From Bordetella parapertussis (GTDB lineage Bacteria; Pseudomonadota; Gammaproteobacteria; Burkholderiales; Burkholderiaceae_B), in contig CAMEAW010000002.1 of assembly GCA_945911685.1 (NCBI GenBank), positions 7,711 to 71,710 on the forward strand: 64,000 bases of DNA. Reading direction: 5' to 3'. A program made the translations under genes and the position numbers. Positions 33,692 through 42,612 of the stretch are shown here, piece by piece. The stretch's first letter is position 1; each line of letters begins with the position of its first letter. The notes beneath the pieces are model-generated. The model was not told the origin of the DNA. It was given only the letters and a program-made list of their open reading frames with translations, and ran no database searches.

Positions 33692-35379
33692 TCGAACTGC
33701 TCTCCGCTTACAGGGTCTGCCACCACAAGTGTGATAAAAGAATTTAATCCTACGAGTCCAGCAAAAAATGGTGAAAGTAGCTCACCAAATAACATTAAGT
33801 CGCCGGCGCTCGCGTAATAGTCAAGTCTAAGTTTTAGGCGAACAACATAGCCCCGCACAAGACTGCCGCGCACAAGGCGAGAATCGCTGCTCAAGGTCAC
33901 CTCTTCGATACCGGCAATGCGGCGTCGCGCTGCGGTCAGTCGCCCTGGGTCACCTCCGCCCTCTGGCAGATAAACGGACAACATTTCCTTGAGAGTTTCG
34001 ATTTCAGCAAAGGCCTGCAGATTTAAGCGCGCATGGGCGACAACTTTCCACATGGCGTCAACGCCGAGCGCGGGCAACGACCAACCGGTTGGCAAAGTTA
34101 CGTTTGTGACTGTGACCTTTTCGGGTGATTCGGTTGTGCGCAACGAAATATCACCAAGTCGTAGACTTTCTGGCAAGCGGCCGTTGGTGCAGCGCACCTT
34201 GATGGATAAAGTTTCACGTCTCGCGAGGTCGAGCTGCCTATTAAATGGCAGACGTATATGCTGCTCAAACGCACTACGCTTGACGCTATCACTAGCGATG
34301 ACCTGATACTTCAGCGCATCATCTTCAACCAGTAGATCGGTCGTGGGCCTGTAATATTTTTCTTCTGATTGCCCCTGTACACGGCCCGTCACGCTGAGTA
34401 CGTCGTGCACAACTGCTCGACCGGGTTCGTAACCCATCGGCTCAAGCCTGTAACTTTCTTTTAAATGCGTCACCTCGATGGGATTCGCAAAGGCTTCAAA
34501 CAGATTAACCGCCGGTACGGCATTGAGCGTGAAGTGTGACAAGGCTGGCTTAGGCAACTTTGCCGTCGGTAGCTCTAGCTCGAACTCAATGACAAATTCT
34601 CGACCGCTGCCGCGCGTGCTCCAACTTTCGAAGCCTTGAAGTTGAATAAAGAAAGCTCGCTCTGGAAATGCTAAGACTTCACGAATCCATTGCAGGTGCG
34701 GCGCAATTGATCGATTAGTCGCGAACAGATGCTGCGAGGCGTCTAAGCCATTGAATGTGAGCGCCAGTGGTTGATCGTCTGTTTGCCCCGCGCTACGCAC
34801 AGAGACCTGCCTGAGGTGCTGCCTGAACGCCATCAACAGGGTAGCGGCCTCGGGGTAAGGCCCCGACAAGTACAGTGCAAGCGAATGACCCGTCCACTGA
34901 TTGAGTGGCTGGCCTAACATCTCGAGTTCAAGTGTGAGTGTTGAGCGACTTCTGCTCAGCGCTTGTAGATTGAGCCCCGTTAACTTGATCGGCTGTATGG
35001 CAATCGGCCAAGATGTTGAAAACTGACACGCGGTCTCTTGCACGCGAACCGAGGCGAAGGGCGTGTTAGCCTTCACTGCATACCCATCGGGTAACTTACC
35101 ACTCGCACTCAGCGCGAGTACTGCAGCCGCTGGCAAGGGACTGATGAGGTCAGGCCCGACTAACGAGACAACGTCGCCTATAAACTCAGGCAGTTCGTCA
35201 TCCATCTTTTGCCTAACCATGGCCGTCAAAAAAGCAAAGCCCTGTAACAGTCGTTCGACGTCAGGATCGCCACTACTACCTGATAAGTAAGAGGCAATCG
35301 TTGGGTTTTCGGCGGCGAATTCCTGACCTAAACTGTTTAATCTCGCCAACTCTGCGGCGTAGATCTGCTCAAAGGCCAT
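33655..35379 (-). CDS. tssF: T6SS baseplate protein TssF, copy 1
   Basis: A 574-residue TssF, two copies of which form the core of each baseplate wedge. The N-terminus from the chosen ATG (MAFEQIYAAELARLNSLGQE) and the segment DPDVERLLQGFAFLTAMVRQ are typical. NAVPAVNLFEAFANPI and the C-terminal GELLSPFFAGLVGLNSF also match the family. The open frame extends 12 codons upstream into tssE, but the ATG at 35379 has GGAA and aligns with TssF N-termini. It overlaps tssE by 11 bases and tssG1 by 37. Confidence 0.94.
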   Translation of the reverse strand: MAFEQIYAAELARLNSLGQEFAAENPTIASYLSGSSGDPDVERLLQGFAFLTAMVRQKMDDELPEFIGDVVSLVGPDLISPLPAAAVLALSASGKLPDGYAVKANTPFASVRVQETACQFSTSWPIAIQPIKLTGLNLQALSRSRSTLTLELEMLGQPLNQWTGHSLALYLSGPYPEAATLLMAFRQHLRQVSVRSAGQTDDQPLALTFNGLDASQHLFATNRSIAPHLQWIREVLAFPERAFFIQLQGFESWSTRGSGREFVIEFELELPTAKLPKPALSHFTLNAVPAVNLFEAFANPIEVTHLKESYRLEPMGYEPGRAVVHDVLSVTGRVQGQSEEKYYRPTTDLLVEDDALKYQVIASDSVKRSAFEQHIRLPFNRQLDLARRETLSIKVRCTNGRLPESLRLGDISLRTTESPEKVTVTNVTLPTGWSLPALGVDAMWKVVAHARLNLQAFAEIETLKEMLSVYLPEGGGDPGRLTAARRRIAGIEEVTLSSDSRLVRGSLVRGYVVRLKLRLDYYASAGDLMLFGELLSPFFAGLVGLNSFITLVVADPVSGEQFEWPTLLAPDLML

Positions 35380-35809
35380 TCGCAAGTTCCACTCTGACCT
35401 GTCCAGCAGAGTCAATCCGCAAAAACATTGACAACTCTTTTATAACTTCTGTTGAACCGACGCTAAGATCGATCTGCCCCCTCAAAATGAACTTCAGCGT
35501 GATGACTTCACGCTCTTCAACGACCTGTTGAATCGTCGGTTTGAGCAGTCGCTTTTCGTAACGATCAATCTGAATCAGAATCTCTCGTTGGATCTCGCTG
35601 ACATAACCAACAGCAAATGAGCCGGCAATGTTCGACATGTCAGACAATCCGTACTCGATATCGATCGGTACCGAACCCCGTCGTACATTAAGCAGTCGCG
35701 ACAGGTAGCGTTGGATGGATGCTTTGACCAAGTCTTCAGGCGTACGCCTATCATTTAGATTGGGTAACTCCTGTCGACTCAGCCTTTCAAGCAGTCTTTC
35801 TTTTGCCAC
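35369..35809 (-). CDS. tssE: T6SS baseplate protein TssE (gp25-like)
   Basis: A 146-residue gp25-type protein that connects the baseplate wedge to the sheath and initiates its polymerisation. RLLNVRRGSVPIDIEYGLSD and the later RYEKRLLKPTIQQVV are characteristic. It begins with GTG at 35809, 25 bases after the hcp stop. This is the only TssE in the window, so both TssF/TssG/TssK sets would have to share it. Confidence 0.92.
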   Translation of the reverse strand: MAKERLLERLSRQELPNLNDRRTPEDLVKASIQRYLSRLLNVRRGSVPIDIEYGLSDMSNIAGSFAVGYVSEIQREILIQIDRYEKRLLKPTIQQVVEEREVITLKFILRGQIDLSVGSTEVIKELSMFLRIDSAGQVRVELANGL

Positions 35810-35834
35810 TCAAGCACCCCGATCAATCAAAAAC

Positions 35835-36323
35835 TTAGGTTTTGGGGGCGTTCCAAGAGTCTTGAGCCTCGATGCCATCAGGCGTCCAGGTGTCAATGAT
35901 CGTCTCGTAGGTAAACGCGATATCCTCCATGTGCCCCATGCTTCTTTGAAGCGGGTCTAAACAGTTTGGCACCCAAGTATGGATGTGGGTGATGATGGCG
36001 TTTTTAAGCTCTGTTGTGTAATAGAGTTCTTCTTTGCCCGCTGGCGAAATACGGTAGTACGACAGCTTGACGTCGCTTAATTGCTCACCAGAGGTCAAGG
36101 CCTGAAACAGCTTGGGCGATGCCTTATCAAGCTCTTTAGTCAAGGTCAAAGCACCATGTATGCGCTTGCCGGTTGGCAGGCCGGTTTGGGGCGACTTGGG
36201 GATTTCAATCATATGCTCGACGGCCTGAATGAGCATGGTTTTTTCATGCCCTTTGATCGTGCAGCTGCCTTCGATCTCGCCTTGGGTATTGCCCGTCACA
36301 GTTAAAAAAGCTGGGGTTGGCAT
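35835..36323 (-). CDS. hcp: T6SS tube protein Hcp (TssD)
   Basis: A 162-residue Hcp, the hexameric ring that stacks into the expelled tube. It shows the usual pattern: an early beta strand FLTVTGNTQGEIEGS, the loop IPKSPQTGLPTGKRIHGALT, KLFQALTSGEQL and MEDIAFTYETIIDTW near the end. AGGAG precedes the ATG by seven bases, a strong site for an abundant protein. An almost perfect 32-base palindrome lies between tssC and hcp. It is the sole hcp gene here and has no effector extension. Confidence 0.96.
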   Translation of the reverse strand: MPTPAFLTVTGNTQGEIEGSCTIKGHEKTMLIQAVEHMIEIPKSPQTGLPTGKRIHGALTLTKELDKASPKLFQALTSGEQLSDVKLSYYRISPAGKEELYYTTELKNAIITHIHTWVPNCLDPLQRSMGHMEDIAFTYETIIDTWTPDGIEAQDSWNAPKT

Positions 36324-36387
36324 TTTTATCTCCTAGTTGTTAAAAAAGTAAAACATAACTGCTGTTGATGAAACAACGTGCTTGATT

Positions 36388-36419
36388 CGGCGGCGTATCC
36401 CTGCAGGGATACGCCGCCG
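36388..36419. repeat. Perfect 32-base palindrome between tssC and hcp
   Basis: The 16-base left arm (36388-36403) is exactly complementary to the right arm (36404-36419), centred on CTGCAG. In RNA it would form a very stable hairpin 65 bases before hcp. No T-run follows on the minus strand, so it is more likely to protect or process mRNA, or partly attenuate, than to be a full terminator. It fits the need for differing amounts of sheath and tube protein. Confidence 0.85.
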
Positions 36420-36427
36420 CCAGACGT

Positions 36428-37912
36428 TTAGCTCTTGTCCAGCTTACCGACTAATGACAGTGTGAACGAAGCACCCATGTACTTGAAGTGTGGGCGCACG
36501 CGCATAGAGACACGGTACCAACCGGGATCGCCCTCTACGTCACTGACCTCGATCTGCGCAGAGCGCAGTGGACGACGGCTACGGACCTCAGGTCCGGGAG
36601 CGTCCATATCTGCAACATACTGGCGAATCCAATTGTTGAGTTCAGTTTCAAGGTCACCACGCTCTTTCCAGGTACCAATGTTTTCACGCTGCAACACTTT
36701 GATGTAATGCGCTAAACGATTAACCACAAAAATGTACGGCAACTGCGTACCGAGTTTGTAATTGGTCTCTGCATCTTTACCTTCTTTTGAATTACCAAAA
36801 AACTTCGGTTTCTGGCAGGAATTTGCTGAGAAGAACGCAGCGTTGTCGCTATTTTTACGCATCGCCAAAGCAATAAAACCCTGCTCTGCCAATTCAAATT
36901 CACGACGCTCAGAGATCAAAACTTCGGTTGGAATCTTGGTTTGAATCTCGCCCATCGCTTCGTAGTTATAGATCGGCAAGTTCTCAACCGCTCCACCACC
37001 CTGAGGCCCGATGATGTTGGCCGCCCAACGATACTGCGCAAAGCTCGCAGTCAGTCGCGACGCAAACGCAAACGCCGCATTGCCCCACATAAAGCTGTTA
37101 TTGCCGCCACTTACATCTTCGTTATACGCGAATTTTTTTGCAGGCACGGTGTCAACCCCATAGGGCGTGCGTAACAAAAAGTGTGGCATTACAAGCGCCA
37201 CGTTTCGGGCGTCGTCACTTTCGCGAAAGCCACGCCATTTGGTATAGGTCGGACTTTCAAAAATACCAGACAAATCTTTCAAGTCTGGCAGCTTAGCGTA
37301 GTCGTCGAGGCCGAAGAACGCAGCACTGACCCCACCAATAAAGGGCGCGTGCGCCATGGCGGCGACGCTGGCGACGTACTGTAATAACGCGACGTCTTGT
37401 GTGCCAGGCCCAAACTCGTAATTAGAGACGATCGCGCCAAACGGTTGGCCACCAAACTGACCAAACTCAGCGGTGTACACGCTTTTGTATAAACCCGATT
37501 TTGTGATTTCGGGTGAGTCTTGAAAATCGCTCAACAAATCGTCTTTTGAGACGTTCATTAATTGGATTTTGACGTTTTCACGAAAATCGGTGCGGTCGAC
37601 CAAAAATTTCAGCGAGCGCCAGGCGGATTCAAGCTTTTGAAACGCTGGGTCATGCAACACCTGGTCTACTTGCCGACTCAATTTTTTATCCAGCTCTGCA
37701 ATCAACTCATCGGCCAAGGCTGCCGTGATACGGTCGGTTGAACGCGCGGGATCAAGGAGCGTACCGATAAAAGACTCTATGCCTTGCTTGGTAATTGCAT
37801 ACGAATCGTCGCCGGGACGAATTTTGCTCGTCTCTAGCAACTGGTCAATCAAAGAGCCTGACTCAGCCGCGCCGGACGCCGCGCCTTGAGCTTTTGCTTG
37901 TTCTTCACTCAT
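36428..37912 (-). CDS. tssC: T6SS sheath large subunit TssC
   Basis: A 494-residue TssC (VipB), which with TssB forms the contractile sheath. Seen features are PAFQKLESAWRSLKFLVDRT, FGAIVSNYEFGPGTQDVALL, MPHFLLRTPYGVDTVPAKKF, FMWGNAAFAFASRL and the C-terminal RPLRSAQIEVSDVEGDPGWY with MRVRPHFKYMGASF, all typical. Length is normal. It follows tssB by 41 bases and is separated from hcp by a strong palindrome. Confidence 0.97.
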   Translation of the reverse strand: MSEEQAKAQGAASGAAESGSLIDQLLETSKIRPGDDSYAITKQGIESFIGTLLDPARSTDRITAALADELIAELDKKLSRQVDQVLHDPAFQKLESAWRSLKFLVDRTDFRENVKIQLMNVSKDDLLSDFQDSPEITKSGLYKSVYTAEFGQFGGQPFGAIVSNYEFGPGTQDVALLQYVASVAAMAHAPFIGGVSAAFFGLDDYAKLPDLKDLSGIFESPTYTKWRGFRESDDARNVALVMPHFLLRTPYGVDTVPAKKFAYNEDVSGGNNSFMWGNAAFAFASRLTASFAQYRWAANIIGPQGGGAVENLPIYNYEAMGEIQTKIPTEVLISERREFELAEQGFIALAMRKNSDNAAFFSANSCQKPKFFGNSKEGKDAETNYKLGTQLPYIFVVNRLAHYIKVLQRENIGTWKERGDLETELNNWIRQYVADMDAPGPEVRSRRPLRSAQIEVSDVEGDPGWYRVSMRVRPHFKYMGASFTLSLVGKLDKS

Positions 37913-37953
37913 TTAAAATCTCGCTTTTTTGTGTGCTGTAGAGTTTGAATAGA

Positions 37954-38445
37954 TTACTTTTTGTCTAAGCCAAGCTCAGCCAACAGCTTTGCGCGGCTTC
38001 CTTCGTCTGCGACAAGAGACTGCAATTTTTTACGGAAGTCTGGGACATTGCCCAACGGACCCTTGAGTGACTTAAGGGCTTCGCGCAGCTCGAGGATACT
38101 TTTCAGCTCAGGGACTTTCTCAACAATTGCGTCAGGCTCAAAATCGGCGAGCGACTGAAAATTCAAACTGACCGCGAGGCTATCGTCAGAATCTTCTTTT
38201 TGCAAACGATTAGGCACGCTGAGGTTGAGCGACAACTTCTGTGCCTTGAGCACTTCTTGAAAATTATCTTTATCGACATTAATCGGTGCTCGCTCTTCGA
38301 CAGGACGGTCATCTGCGCGTTGAGTGTAATCGCCCACCACCAATAACTTGAGCGGCAACTCGACTTCTGCCTGCGCATCACCCGTGGCAGGCTTGTATGT
38401 AATATTAATTCGCTCTTTGGGTGCTACTGAACCTGCACTAGCCAT
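37954..38445 (-). CDS. tssB: T6SS sheath small subunit TssB
   Basis: A 163-residue TssB (VipA). The N-terminus MASAGSVAPKERINITYKP and VELPLKLLVVGDYTQRADDR, VDKDNFQEVLKAQKLSLNLS and FRKKLQSLVADEGSRAKLL are family-typical. The ATG at 38445 has TAGGAG eight bases upstream and is clearly better than the longer open frame starting at 38520. It is the first gene of the sheath-tube-baseplate run (tssB-tssC-hcp-tssE-tssF1-tssG1-tssH), preceded by a 261-base gap with tandem repeats and a possible promoter. Confidence 0.95.
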   Translation of the reverse strand: MASAGSVAPKERINITYKPATGDAQAEVELPLKLLVVGDYTQRADDRPVEERAPINVDKDNFQEVLKAQKLSLNLSVPNRLQKEDSDDSLAVSLNFQSLADFEPDAIVEKVPELKSILELREALKSLKGPLGNVPDFRKKLQSLVADEGSRAKLLAELGLDKK

Positions 38446-38586
38446 AATATTTCTCCTAGAGTAAATCGAAAAGGTCGATTGTCGTTCATTGTTACTAGAC
38501 GTGCTCTGGTCTATTTTCAATAAAAAATACAGTCTATGCTACAGGCTGTATTTGAAGTGAGTGGTTACCAGAAAGCGTACCACTCG

Positions 38587-38630
38587 AATATAACAAGACA
38601 AATCCACAACAAATACACAGCAAATACACA
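38587..38630 (-). promoter_or_regulatory. Three tandem 11-base repeats and possible -10 box upstream of tssB
   Basis: Three contiguous units, ACAAATCCACA (38598-38608), ACAAATACACA (38609-38619) and GCAAATACACA (38620-38630), are spaced at about one helical turn. On the minus strand TATATT (38592-38587) directly follows them and resembles a -10 box, with no good -35. The layout suggests an activator bound in place of a -35 element, about 140 bases before tssB. Confidence 0.5.
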
Positions 38631-38706
38631 AATTTGCACTTACTACTATCTTTTTGCAAAATTAGACTAAGTTTTACTTTCTAGCGAGTAACGGCGAAAA
38701 GGCCGT

Positions 38707-41700
38707 TCACTTGATTGGGATTTTCAACGTGTATCCCACTTTAATGGTCGTATCGCTGAGCCGATTCAAAGTCTGAATTGCCTTAACGCTCGTTTTATAT
38801 TTTGCGGCTAACTTTAATAAGGTATCTCCGGGTTCGACCACATGCTTATTCCATTGCGCCGACGCCGCAGCCGGTGCAGTCGTCGTGGTCGAAGCAGCAG
38901 CTGTCACAGCCGGCGCAGCGAGCGGGGCAGGGGCTGACGCGACCACAGGCGGGGCGACTGTCACGGATGCGCGAGAGGGCGCGCTCACCTCTTGAGCGAC
39001 CCGCTGATCAATAATCTTAGGCACATCCATGTAAGGGGCAACCGGGCGACCGGTCGTCCAGCACTGACCCACCCGATCCGGTACGCCAAATTTATTGCGG
39101 GCGATCACGCCAGCCGACGCCGTCGCCATGGTGGCTTCGGTGAGATGGCTGTAATCCTCGGCAAGTTTTAACAAGGCTTGCTGGCCCGTGAAGTCATACC
39201 GGACCGTAATACTTCGAACTTCTTGCTCGTCGAGTTGCTCTTTCAGTGCCGGAAAATCCTCGGGGGTAAAGAGACGCTCACCATCCTGAAACTCTTCGAT
39301 GAACCGTGCCATTCCTAACACCCCAGGGTAGCGACGGGTCAGCAAAAGATTATCAATTTTGATTTGCAACGAGACGTCGCCGCACAGATCAGGCGACCAA
39401 GTGATCGTGTCGCTAGTCTGGATATTGAAGTTATTTATAACGATTTCCTCGTTGGCACACTGCAGAGTCAAAATCGTGGCGAAAGGTTTGACTTTGGCGC
39501 TCGCATTCACACCAATCGGTTTACCTGCGATCGTCAGCTTGACCGACTTTCCCTTGGCATTTTCAGCACGCTGGTCTTTCACCAGTTGACCAACCCTCAA
39601 ACCCACGGACTGATTCAAAAATGGGATGAACTCTGGACTGAAGGGAAATCTATAGGACGCCTTGTTCATATCCGCGGTCGCTGTCACCGCCTGAAACTCA
39701 GTGCTTTTTTGCTGTAGGTAGGGCTTAGAAGGCCCTGCGGCAAACATCCAAACCGTGCCTTGCGGCCCAAAGAGTTGTTCACCACTTTCTTTGCCAGTCA
39801 CGGCTGTTTGCAAGCGCCAAAGCACGCTTTTTTCCCAGTCTTTTTGCAAGCCGCAAGACGCCTGCTCAGTGATATAGCGAATCAAAAGTTGTAGGGGTCC
39901 ACCTACCAAGGGCCATAACACGGCATCTTCAGGGCTGTCGTAACCAGAACGCCTACGAAACTCAAAAAAAGTCTCTTGCAAAGTTCTGAGCGTAGACAAC
40001 TTCGTTGCAGGATCTAAACCATAAGAAAAGAAATCAGCAGCCATTTGCGAAGAGTTACCCTCGCCTTCAACCGCAGTAGCAACCGCTGTATCAAAGCCAG
40101 TGATAAATTTTTTGTAGGCATCTATCGTGCCTAACGCTTGAGTCATTTGGCTTGAGGTCGGTGCGATTGACCCGGTACCAACAGAGTCTTTAAGCGCTCG
40201 TCCCCCGACTTGGTTGATAACACCAACGACCGTACCCGTGCGACTGGCTAAGCTTGCATTTTTTTGCGCTTCGGCTCGAAACGAAGTGAAGTCTCGAGAA
40301 AACTGCAACCAGCCCGGAAGTTGTTCGCGTGGCACCTCACTAAATTCACGCTCTAAGCGGCGTATAAAGGTGTAGTAAGGGCTGTTAGCGCTGTTCGCAC
40401 GACGAACGGCAGCTCTCCAGGTCGGCTCACTCACCAACAGATTTTCGCCCTCTGCAAACGTTGAGGCGAACGAATGCCAAGCACCCACGCGCTCGGCTTG
40501 GTACCACTTCTCAAAACTTTCGCGAGTCGCAGCGAACTGGGCAGAGTCGTCAAGTGCTATCGATAATTCATCTAAAAAACCTTCAATGTGCAACTGACCC
40601 GCACGGGTGAAAGCGGGCCGGACCTGGGGGCCCTTAACACTCACTGACTCTGGCGCCCAAAACTCAGCCAATGTCACTGGCACAGCATCTAATTGCGTAT
40701 CCGCCCAATTTAGTAACCAGCCCATTTTCCCGGGTGCGAATACAACCTCAGAGATTGCTTGAAAATCGTGCTTTGCCTCCGAAATAATATCCGCATCATC
40801 ATTTTCCGACCAAGCGAAGTAGGCGCTGATTAAACGATCGTACCCAGCGATAACATCTGGGGTCAACACCGTCTTTAACGCGTTTAAGGCCTTAATTGGC
40901 ACGGAAGGCATTGCTAACAGTTCGTCGTAACTTGCCCCACGCAATCCAGCCATGCTCTTGTTGTAATACCTCACGAGCCCCAAAACCATCTCTGGGTAAA
41001 TCGCTGCTTCAGGGTGCGCCAATAGGTCGGTGATTCGTTGGTCAAAAACACTATTGCGGGCAAAAAGTTTTTTCATCCCTGTGACGAAAGCAATTTTTAT
41101 ATCTTCCTGCAAACCATGCACTTCATTACTAAAGGCTAACCATTGGGTGTTCCAACCGTGTTCTTGGTCAAGCAACAAGTCAACAATTGCGAGCATCGCC
41201 GACAGCCGTTTACGCGCCTGCTGCGCGTCAAGTTGCGTTTGCGAATCAATCGCCGGAAACGCAGCCTCGATTTCGTTCAGGGTTGACTTGGTCGCAGCGT
41301 AGGACAGTAACAAAAAACTGATAACCGCTATGTTGACCGCGAACCACGAAACCCACGCCAGATTGCGCGTGACCTGATTCCAGCGGTTCACGATCTGTGT
41401 TGGCAAAAACGTGCCCCGATCGCGAGGCAAAATACTGCCAAACAGGTCATGCAAAAACAAGCCTTGATGGGCTTCGGGCTTCACCGGACTTGGGCGTAGC
41501 ACTTCACTGAGAATACCCGCCACGCTTGTACCCGCTTGCTTGCCACTCGCAAAGAAAATACCCCGCAACAGCGGCTGTTCAAGATATGGATTATTACCAA
41601 GACAGGCCGACAAAAATTGTTGCAAACTTGGGCGCAAACGTTCAACCTCAGTTGGAAACAACAACACTTCTGAAGTCAGTTCGACGCCTTTAACACCCAT

Positions 41701-42612
41701 GTCAAGCCGCAAGTTCTTTAGACGATCGGTGATGGACGTAAAGGCTTTAGCTAAAAATTCGCTTTCAGAGCCATCACCCTGTTTAGCGTTGCCCAAGTAC
41801 CCCATGGCTTGCTCAAGCTGATCCTTAGACAGGGACTCGGCCCAATGGGTAAAGCCCGAGATCAAATCGGACTTTGTGACTAACACGTAGATTGGAAAGC
41901 GCTTGTCAAACAGTCGGATCAGTTGGTCGATCCGCTCGCGCAAGATGCGCCCTCTCTGCTGAAGCTGCTCGGGGTCATTTTGCAATAAACGCTCAGCATC
42001 GATCACCACAACTAGCCCATCGAAGCCGTCCTTGGGTCTCGATCGCGCCAACAGTTCTAAGAGCTTTTCCCATTCAACCTGATCAGACTCAACCGACTGT
42101 GGCGATACATAACGCCCGGCAGTATCGATGACGATCGCCTTGCTGAAATACCACCAGTCAAAGTTGCTTGTCTGGCTAACGGGCGCGGACTGAGCGATGT
42201 TTTTTATCGGCGAAGTCAAGAGCGTGCGCGAGATTGCGGTAGTTTTTCCTGAGCCGGATTCACCCACGACCAAATACCAAGGCAATACACGCAACGGATT
42301 TCCGAAGCGCTTTAAACTCGACTTCCGAAGCAAGTCAACAGAACCTTTCCATTTGTCAACCAAGTCAAGCAGAATCGGGTTTCCAGAATTGCGACGGGCA
42401 ACGGCTTCAGACTGCGCAAGCTTGAAGCGCGCCCGCCGAGTGACCCATATTCTGCGTGCTAATCTGACTAGCAGGGCCAGTGCGACCACAATGGCCGCGG
42501 CGGCAAACGTTGCCCAAACAGGCCAACCCAGGTACAAAACCGCCGCCCAACTCACCAAGAGCAGAGCGATCAACAAGAGCAGCTTACCCAGAACGTTGAG
42601 AGCTATTTTCAT
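38707..42612 (-). CDS. tssM: T6SS membrane-complex protein TssM, copy 2, with C-terminal LysM domain
   Basis: A 1301-residue TssM. It has two N-terminal helices (about 8-50), a cytoplasmic domain with Walker A GESGSGKT (117-124), a third helix at about 415-440 (WFAVNIAVISFLLLSY) and a long periplasmic region. After the normal TssM end comes an Ala/Thr/Pro-rich linker (about 1205-1253) and a LysM domain at about 1256-1301 (bases 38847-38710): HVVEPGDTLLKLAAKYKT, IQTLNRLSD and VGYTLKIP. LysM binds N-acetylglucosamine-containing glycans such as peptidoglycan. Periplasmic placement allows a cell-wall anchor, which in other systems is provided by TagL or extended TssL. Its ATG overlaps the tssL2 stop (ATGA). 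Copy 1 lacks this domain. Confidence 0.94.
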   Translation of the reverse strand: MKIALNVLGKLLLLIALLLVSWAAVLYLGWPVWATFAAAAIVVALALLVRLARRIWVTRRARFKLAQSEAVARRNSGNPILLDLVDKWKGSVDLLRKSSLKRFGNPLRVLPWYLVVGESGSGKTTAISRTLLTSPIKNIAQSAPVSQTSNFDWWYFSKAIVIDTAGRYVSPQSVESDQVEWEKLLELLARSRPKDGFDGLVVVIDAERLLQNDPEQLQQRGRILRERIDQLIRLFDKRFPIYVLVTKSDLISGFTHWAESLSKDQLEQAMGYLGNAKQGDGSESEFLAKAFTSITDRLKNLRLDMGVKGVELTSEVLLFPTEVERLRPSLQQFLSACLGNNPYLEQPLLRGIFFASGKQAGTSVAGILSEVLRPSPVKPEAHQGLFLHDLFGSILPRDRGTFLPTQIVNRWNQVTRNLAWVSWFAVNIAVISFLLLSYAATKSTLNEIEAAFPAIDSQTQLDAQQARKRLSAMLAIVDLLLDQEHGWNTQWLAFSNEVHGLQEDIKIAFVTGMKKLFARNSVFDQRITDLLAHPEAAIYPEMVLGLVRYYNKSMAGLRGASYDELLAMPSVPIKALNALKTVLTPDVIAGYDRLISAYFAWSENDDADIISEAKHDFQAISEVVFAPGKMGWLLNWADTQLDAVPVTLAEFWAPESVSVKGPQVRPAFTRAGQLHIEGFLDELSIALDDSAQFAATRESFEKWYQAERVGAWHSFASTFAEGENLLVSEPTWRAAVRRANSANSPYYTFIRRLEREFSEVPREQLPGWLQFSRDFTSFRAEAQKNASLASRTGTVVGVINQVGGRALKDSVGTGSIAPTSSQMTQALGTIDAYKKFITGFDTAVATAVEGEGNSSQMAADFFSYGLDPATKLSTLRTLQETFFEFRRRSGYDSPEDAVLWPLVGGPLQLLIRYITEQASCGLQKDWEKSVLWRLQTAVTGKESGEQLFGPQGTVWMFAAGPSKPYLQQKSTEFQAVTATADMNKASYRFPFSPEFIPFLNQSVGLRVGQLVKDQRAENAKGKSVKLTIAGKPIGVNASAKVKPFATILTLQCANEEIVINNFNIQTSDTITWSPDLCGDVSLQIKIDNLLLTRRYPGVLGMARFIEEFQDGERLFTPEDFPALKEQLDEQEVRSITVRYDFTGQQALLKLAEDYSHLTEATMATASAGVIARNKFGVPDRVGQCWTTGRPVAPYMDVPKIIDQRVAQEVSAPSRASVTVAPPVVASAPAPLAAPAVTAAASTTTTAPAAASAQWNKHVVEPGDTLLKLAAKYKTSVKAIQTLNRLSDTTIKVGYTLKIPIK

